Source of the DNA: an uncultured Alistipes sp. | GTDB taxonomy: Bacteria > Bacteroidota > Bacteroidia > Bacteroidales > Rikenellaceae | DNA: 6,366 nucleotides | Assembly (NCBI GenBank): GCA_900769745.1 | Contig: CAAGHX010000023.1 | Coordinates: 1-6,366, forward strand | Reading direction: 5' to 3' | Shown here: piece by piece, positions 3,879 through 6,366 of the stretch | Numbering within the stretch: the stretch's first letter is position 1 | How the letters are laid out: each line of letters starts with the position of its first letter | The notes under the pieces: generated by a model | What the model saw: the letters and a program-made list of their open reading frames with translations, nothing else | Database searches by the model: none | What the model was told of the DNA's origin: nothing | Position numbers and translations under genes: made by a program

Positions 3879-6366
3879 ATGCAAGATTTCGTTCATCTTC
3901 ACGTACATTCACAGTATTCAATCCTCGATGGTCAGGCGAGTATTCCCCGCTTGGTCGATAAGGCTATTGCCGACGGTATGCGTGGTATAGCCATCACCGA
4001 CCACGGAAATATGTTTGCCATCAAGGAGTTCTGGAACTATGTCAAGAAGAAGAACGGAGCACGACGCGATAAGGTTAAGCAGACAAGTGCTGCCATTGCC
4101 GACTTGCAGGCCAAGGTCGATGCTGGCGAGGCCACTGATGAGCAGCAGACAGAGTTGGCGAAGCTCAAAGCTGAGTTCGATGCCCTGCCAAAGGAGGACT
4201 TCAAGGCTATTATCGGTTGCGAGGTATATGTAGCTCGCCGAGGTATGCAGCTCAAGGAGGGCAAGGTTGACCAGAGCGGTTACCACCTTATCCTGCTTGC
4301 CAAGAACGAGAAGGGTTACCACAACCTTATCAAGATTGTGTCGAAGGCGTGGACCGAGGGATTCTATATGCGTCCCCGTACCGACAGAACAGAGATTGAG
4401 AAGTATCACGAGGGCTTGATTTGTTGCTCGGCTTGTTTGGGAGGTGAGATTCCTAAGCGCATTACCGAGGATAATCTTGAGGCTGCCGATGAGGCTATCG
4501 AGTGGTACAAGAATCTCTTTGACGAAGATTATTATCTGGAGTTGCAGCTCCACAAGGCAACTGTCGAGAGAGCCAACCACGAGGTCTATCCTATGCAGCT
4601 AAAGGTTAACGAGAAGCTGAAGGAGCTATCGTATAAGCACGGCGTGAAGTTGGTTTGTACCAACGATGTACACTTCGTTGATGAGGATAATGCCGAGGCT
4701 CACGACCGCCTGATTTGCCTCTCAACGGGTAAGGATTTGGACGACCCAAAGCGAATGCTCTACTCCAAGCAGGAGTGGATGAAGACCCGTGCTGAGATGA
4801 ACGCTCTGTTTGACGATGTTCCTGAGGCACTGCACAACACGGTCGAAATCTGCAATAAAGTCGAGAGCTACTCTATCGACCACGCCCCTATCATGCCAAC
4901 CTTTGCCATCCCCGAGGATTTCGGTACCGAGGAGGGCTATCGTGCTACATATAGCGAGGAGGATTTGTTCAACGAGTTCACGCGCGATGAGAATGGCAAT
5001 GTGGTGATGGAGGAGGCCGATGCCCGCAAGAAGGTCGAGAAGCTGGGCGGTTACGAGAAACTCTATCGTATCAAGCTGGAGGCCGACTATCTGGCTAAGC
5101 TTACGATGGATGGCGCTAAGAAGCGTTATGGCGACCCTTTGACTGCCGAGGTAGCCGAGCGATTGAAGTTCGAGTTGCACATCATGAAGACGATGGGTTT
5201 CCCTGGCTACTTCCTTATCGTGCAGGATTTCATTGCGGCAGCTCGCGAGTTGTTGGATGTGTCGGTTGGTCCTGGTCGTGGTTCTGCGGCAGGTTCGGCT
5301 GTGGCCTACTGCTTGGGAATTACTCAGATTGACCCTATCAAATACGACCTTCTGTTTGAGCGTTTCTTGAATCCTGATCGTATTTCGTTGCCCGATATCG
5401 ATATCGACTTCGATGATGATGGTCGTGGCCGAGTGCTTAACTGGGTTACGCAGAAGTACGGTAAGGAGAAGGTGGCGCACATCATCACCTACGGTACTAT
5501 GGCAACGAAGATGGCATTGAAGGATGTCGCTCGTGTGCAGAAGCTTCCTTTGAAGGAGTCGGACAGATTGTGTAAGTTGGTGCCCGACCGTATCCCCGAT
5601 AAGAAGATTAACCTCAAGAACGCCATCGAATATGTGCCCGAGCTGAAGGCTGCCGAGGACTCTGAGGACCCAATTATGAGCGATACAATCAAGTATGCTC
5701 GTATGTTGGAGGGTAGTGTGCGAGGTACGGGTGTGCACGCCTGCGGTACTATTATCTGTCGTGATGATATCACCGATTGGGTGCCTGTAAGTACAGCCGA
5801 TGATAAGGAGACGGGCGAGAAGATGCTCGTTACACAGTACGAGGGTGCTGTGATTGAGGATACGGGCCTTATCAAGATGGACTTCTTGGGCCTCAAGACC
5901 CTCTCTATCATCAAGGATGCCGTTGCTAACGTAAAACATACAAAGGGTATCGAGATTGATATCGACAATATCTCTATCGAGGACCCTGCTACATATAAGC
6001 TCTATTGCGAGGGCCGCACAATTGGTACGTTCCAGTTTGAGTCGCCCGGTATGCAGAAGTATCTTCGCGAGTTGAAACCCTCTACTTTCGAGGATTTGAT
6101 TGCGATGAACGCCCTCTATCGTCCAGGTCCGATGGATTACATCCCCGACTTTATTGACCGTAAGCACGGCCGTAAGCCTATCGAGTATGATATCGACCTG
6201 ATGGAAAAGTACCTGAAGGATACTTATGGTATTTCGGTATATCAGGAGCAGGTGATGCTTCTCTCTCGTCTGTTGGGAGGCTTTACCCGAGGCGAGTCAG
6301 ATACCCTGCGTAAGGCGATGGGTAAGAAGATTAAATCGAAGCTGGACGAGCTCAAGCCTAAGTTTA
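3879..6366 (+). CDS. dnaE: DNA polymerase III subunit alpha (DnaE), 3' truncated by the window
   Basis: DnaE is the replicative polymerase of the chromosome. The frame is open to the window end: 829 codons plus one base, about two thirds of the expected 1,200 or more. The N-terminal PHP domain has HLHVHSQYS (6-14), TDHGN (40-44), GCEVYV (113-118), H136, C186 and TNDVHF (261-266). A charged, probably helical insertion occupies about 61-107. The palm has GPGRGSAAGS (464-473) and PDIDIDF (505-511) with catalytic Asp506 and Asp508; the third Asp is 668 in KMDFLGLKT. Thumb and fingers follow with QFESPGMQKYL, NALYRPGPMDYIPDFIDRK and YQEQVMLLSRLLGG up to the edge. The tail (rest of the fingers, helix-hairpin-helix, beta-clamp binding, OB domain) lies outside. 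The ATG at 3879 is preferred because family proteins start about five residues before HLHVH and GAGAG lies 8 nt upstream. An in-frame ATG at 3864 would add MREKT. No frameshift was seen. Confidence 0.97.
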   Translation, partial: MQDFVHLHVHSQYSILDGQASIPRLVDKAIADGMRGIAITDHGNMFAIKEFWNYVKKKNGARRDKVKQTSAAIADLQAKVDAGEATDEQQTELAKLKAEFDALPKEDFKAIIGCEVYVARRGMQLKEGKVDQSGYHLILLAKNEKGYHNLIKIVSKAWTEGFYMRPRTDRTEIEKYHEGLICCSACLGGEIPKRITEDNLEAADEAIEWYKNLFDEDYYLELQLHKATVERANHEVYPMQLKVNEKLKELSYKHGVKLVCTNDVHFVDEDNAEAHDRLICLSTGKDLDDPKRMLYSKQEWMKTRAEMNALFDDVPEALHNTVEICNKVESYSIDHAPIMPTFAIPEDFGTEEGYRATYSEEDLFNEFTRDENGNVVMEEADARKKVEKLGGYEKLYRIKLEADYLAKLTMDGAKKRYGDPLTAEVAERLKFELHIMKTMGFPGYFLIVQDFIAAARELLDVSVGPGRGSAAGSAVAYCLGITQIDPIKYDLLFERFLNPDRISLPDIDIDFDDDGRGRVLNWVTQKYGKEKVAHIITYGTMATKMALKDVARVQKLPLKESDRLCKLVPDRIPDKKINLKNAIEYVPELKAAEDSEDPIMSDTIKYARMLEGSVRGTGVHACGTIICRDDITDWVPVSTADDKETGEKMLVTQYEGAVIEDTGLIKMDFLGLKTLSIIKDAVANVKHTKGIEIDIDNISIEDPATYKLYCEGRTIGTFQFESPGMQKYLRELKPSTFEDLIAMNALYRPGPMDYIPDFIDRKHGRKPIEYDIDLMEKYLKDTYGISVYQEQVMLLSRLLGGFTRGESDTLRKAMGKKIKSKLDELKPKF

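Noticed and set aside
3851..3884. Minus-strand promoter in the right arm of the inverted repeat (TAATTTTG, with TTG at 3884-3882)
   Set aside because: The box exists only because the repeat is symmetric, the spacer of 23 bp is at the limit, and no minus-strand gene lies downstream. An antisense RNA cannot be excluded but has no support.
3918..4580. 220-codon minus-strand open frame opposite the dnaE PHP domain
   Set aside because: It is leucine- and serine-rich with no recognisable motif and overlaps conserved DnaE sequence completely.
4722..6167. 481-codon open frame on the minus strand opposite dnaE
   Set aside because: Its product is a low-complexity run of L, I, H, R and T with no domain, and it lies wholly across the highly conserved dnaE frame. 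It is a by-product of dnaE codon usage.

Overview
The window looks like ordinary chromosome from a member of the Bacteroidales, probably a gut-type bacterium. The signs are Bacteroidetes-type promoter boxes (TAnnTTTG) upstream of genes, A-rich leaders with few Shine-Dalgarno sites, a NagZ-related serine hydrolase, and a DnaE polymerase with a long charged insertion in its PHP domain. The genus cannot be fixed from the sequence alone. The first 13 bases match the 3' end of the Illumina adapter, so the left edge is a contig end with untrimmed adapter and not genome.

Layout from left to right: the 3' part of mnmA (tRNA 2-thiouridylase) on +; a 19-bp-spaced promoter; a YqaA/DedA-type membrane protein and aroE (shikimate dehydrogenase), 21 bp apart on + and probably one transcription unit; a small DUF2007 gene on -, convergent with aroE; a divergent promoter region with an operator-like palindrome; an exported serine hydrolase of the beta-lactamase/class C fold on +; a 126-bp gap holding three dyad symmetries; then the first two thirds of dnaE (replicative DNA polymerase III alpha) on +, running off the right edge in an open frame.

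The genes are mostly housekeeping (tRNA thiolation, aromatic amino acid synthesis, replication), and their neighbourhood does not suggest one shared pathway. No mobile element, CRISPR array, tRNA, rRNA or defence system was seen. No undescribed system is evident. The most interesting points are regulatory: the palindromes upstream of dnaE and the palindrome at the serine hydrolase promoter. After those come the DnaE PHP insertion with its apparently intact metal-ligand set, and the adapter remnant. No stretch longer than 300 bases lacks a gene.
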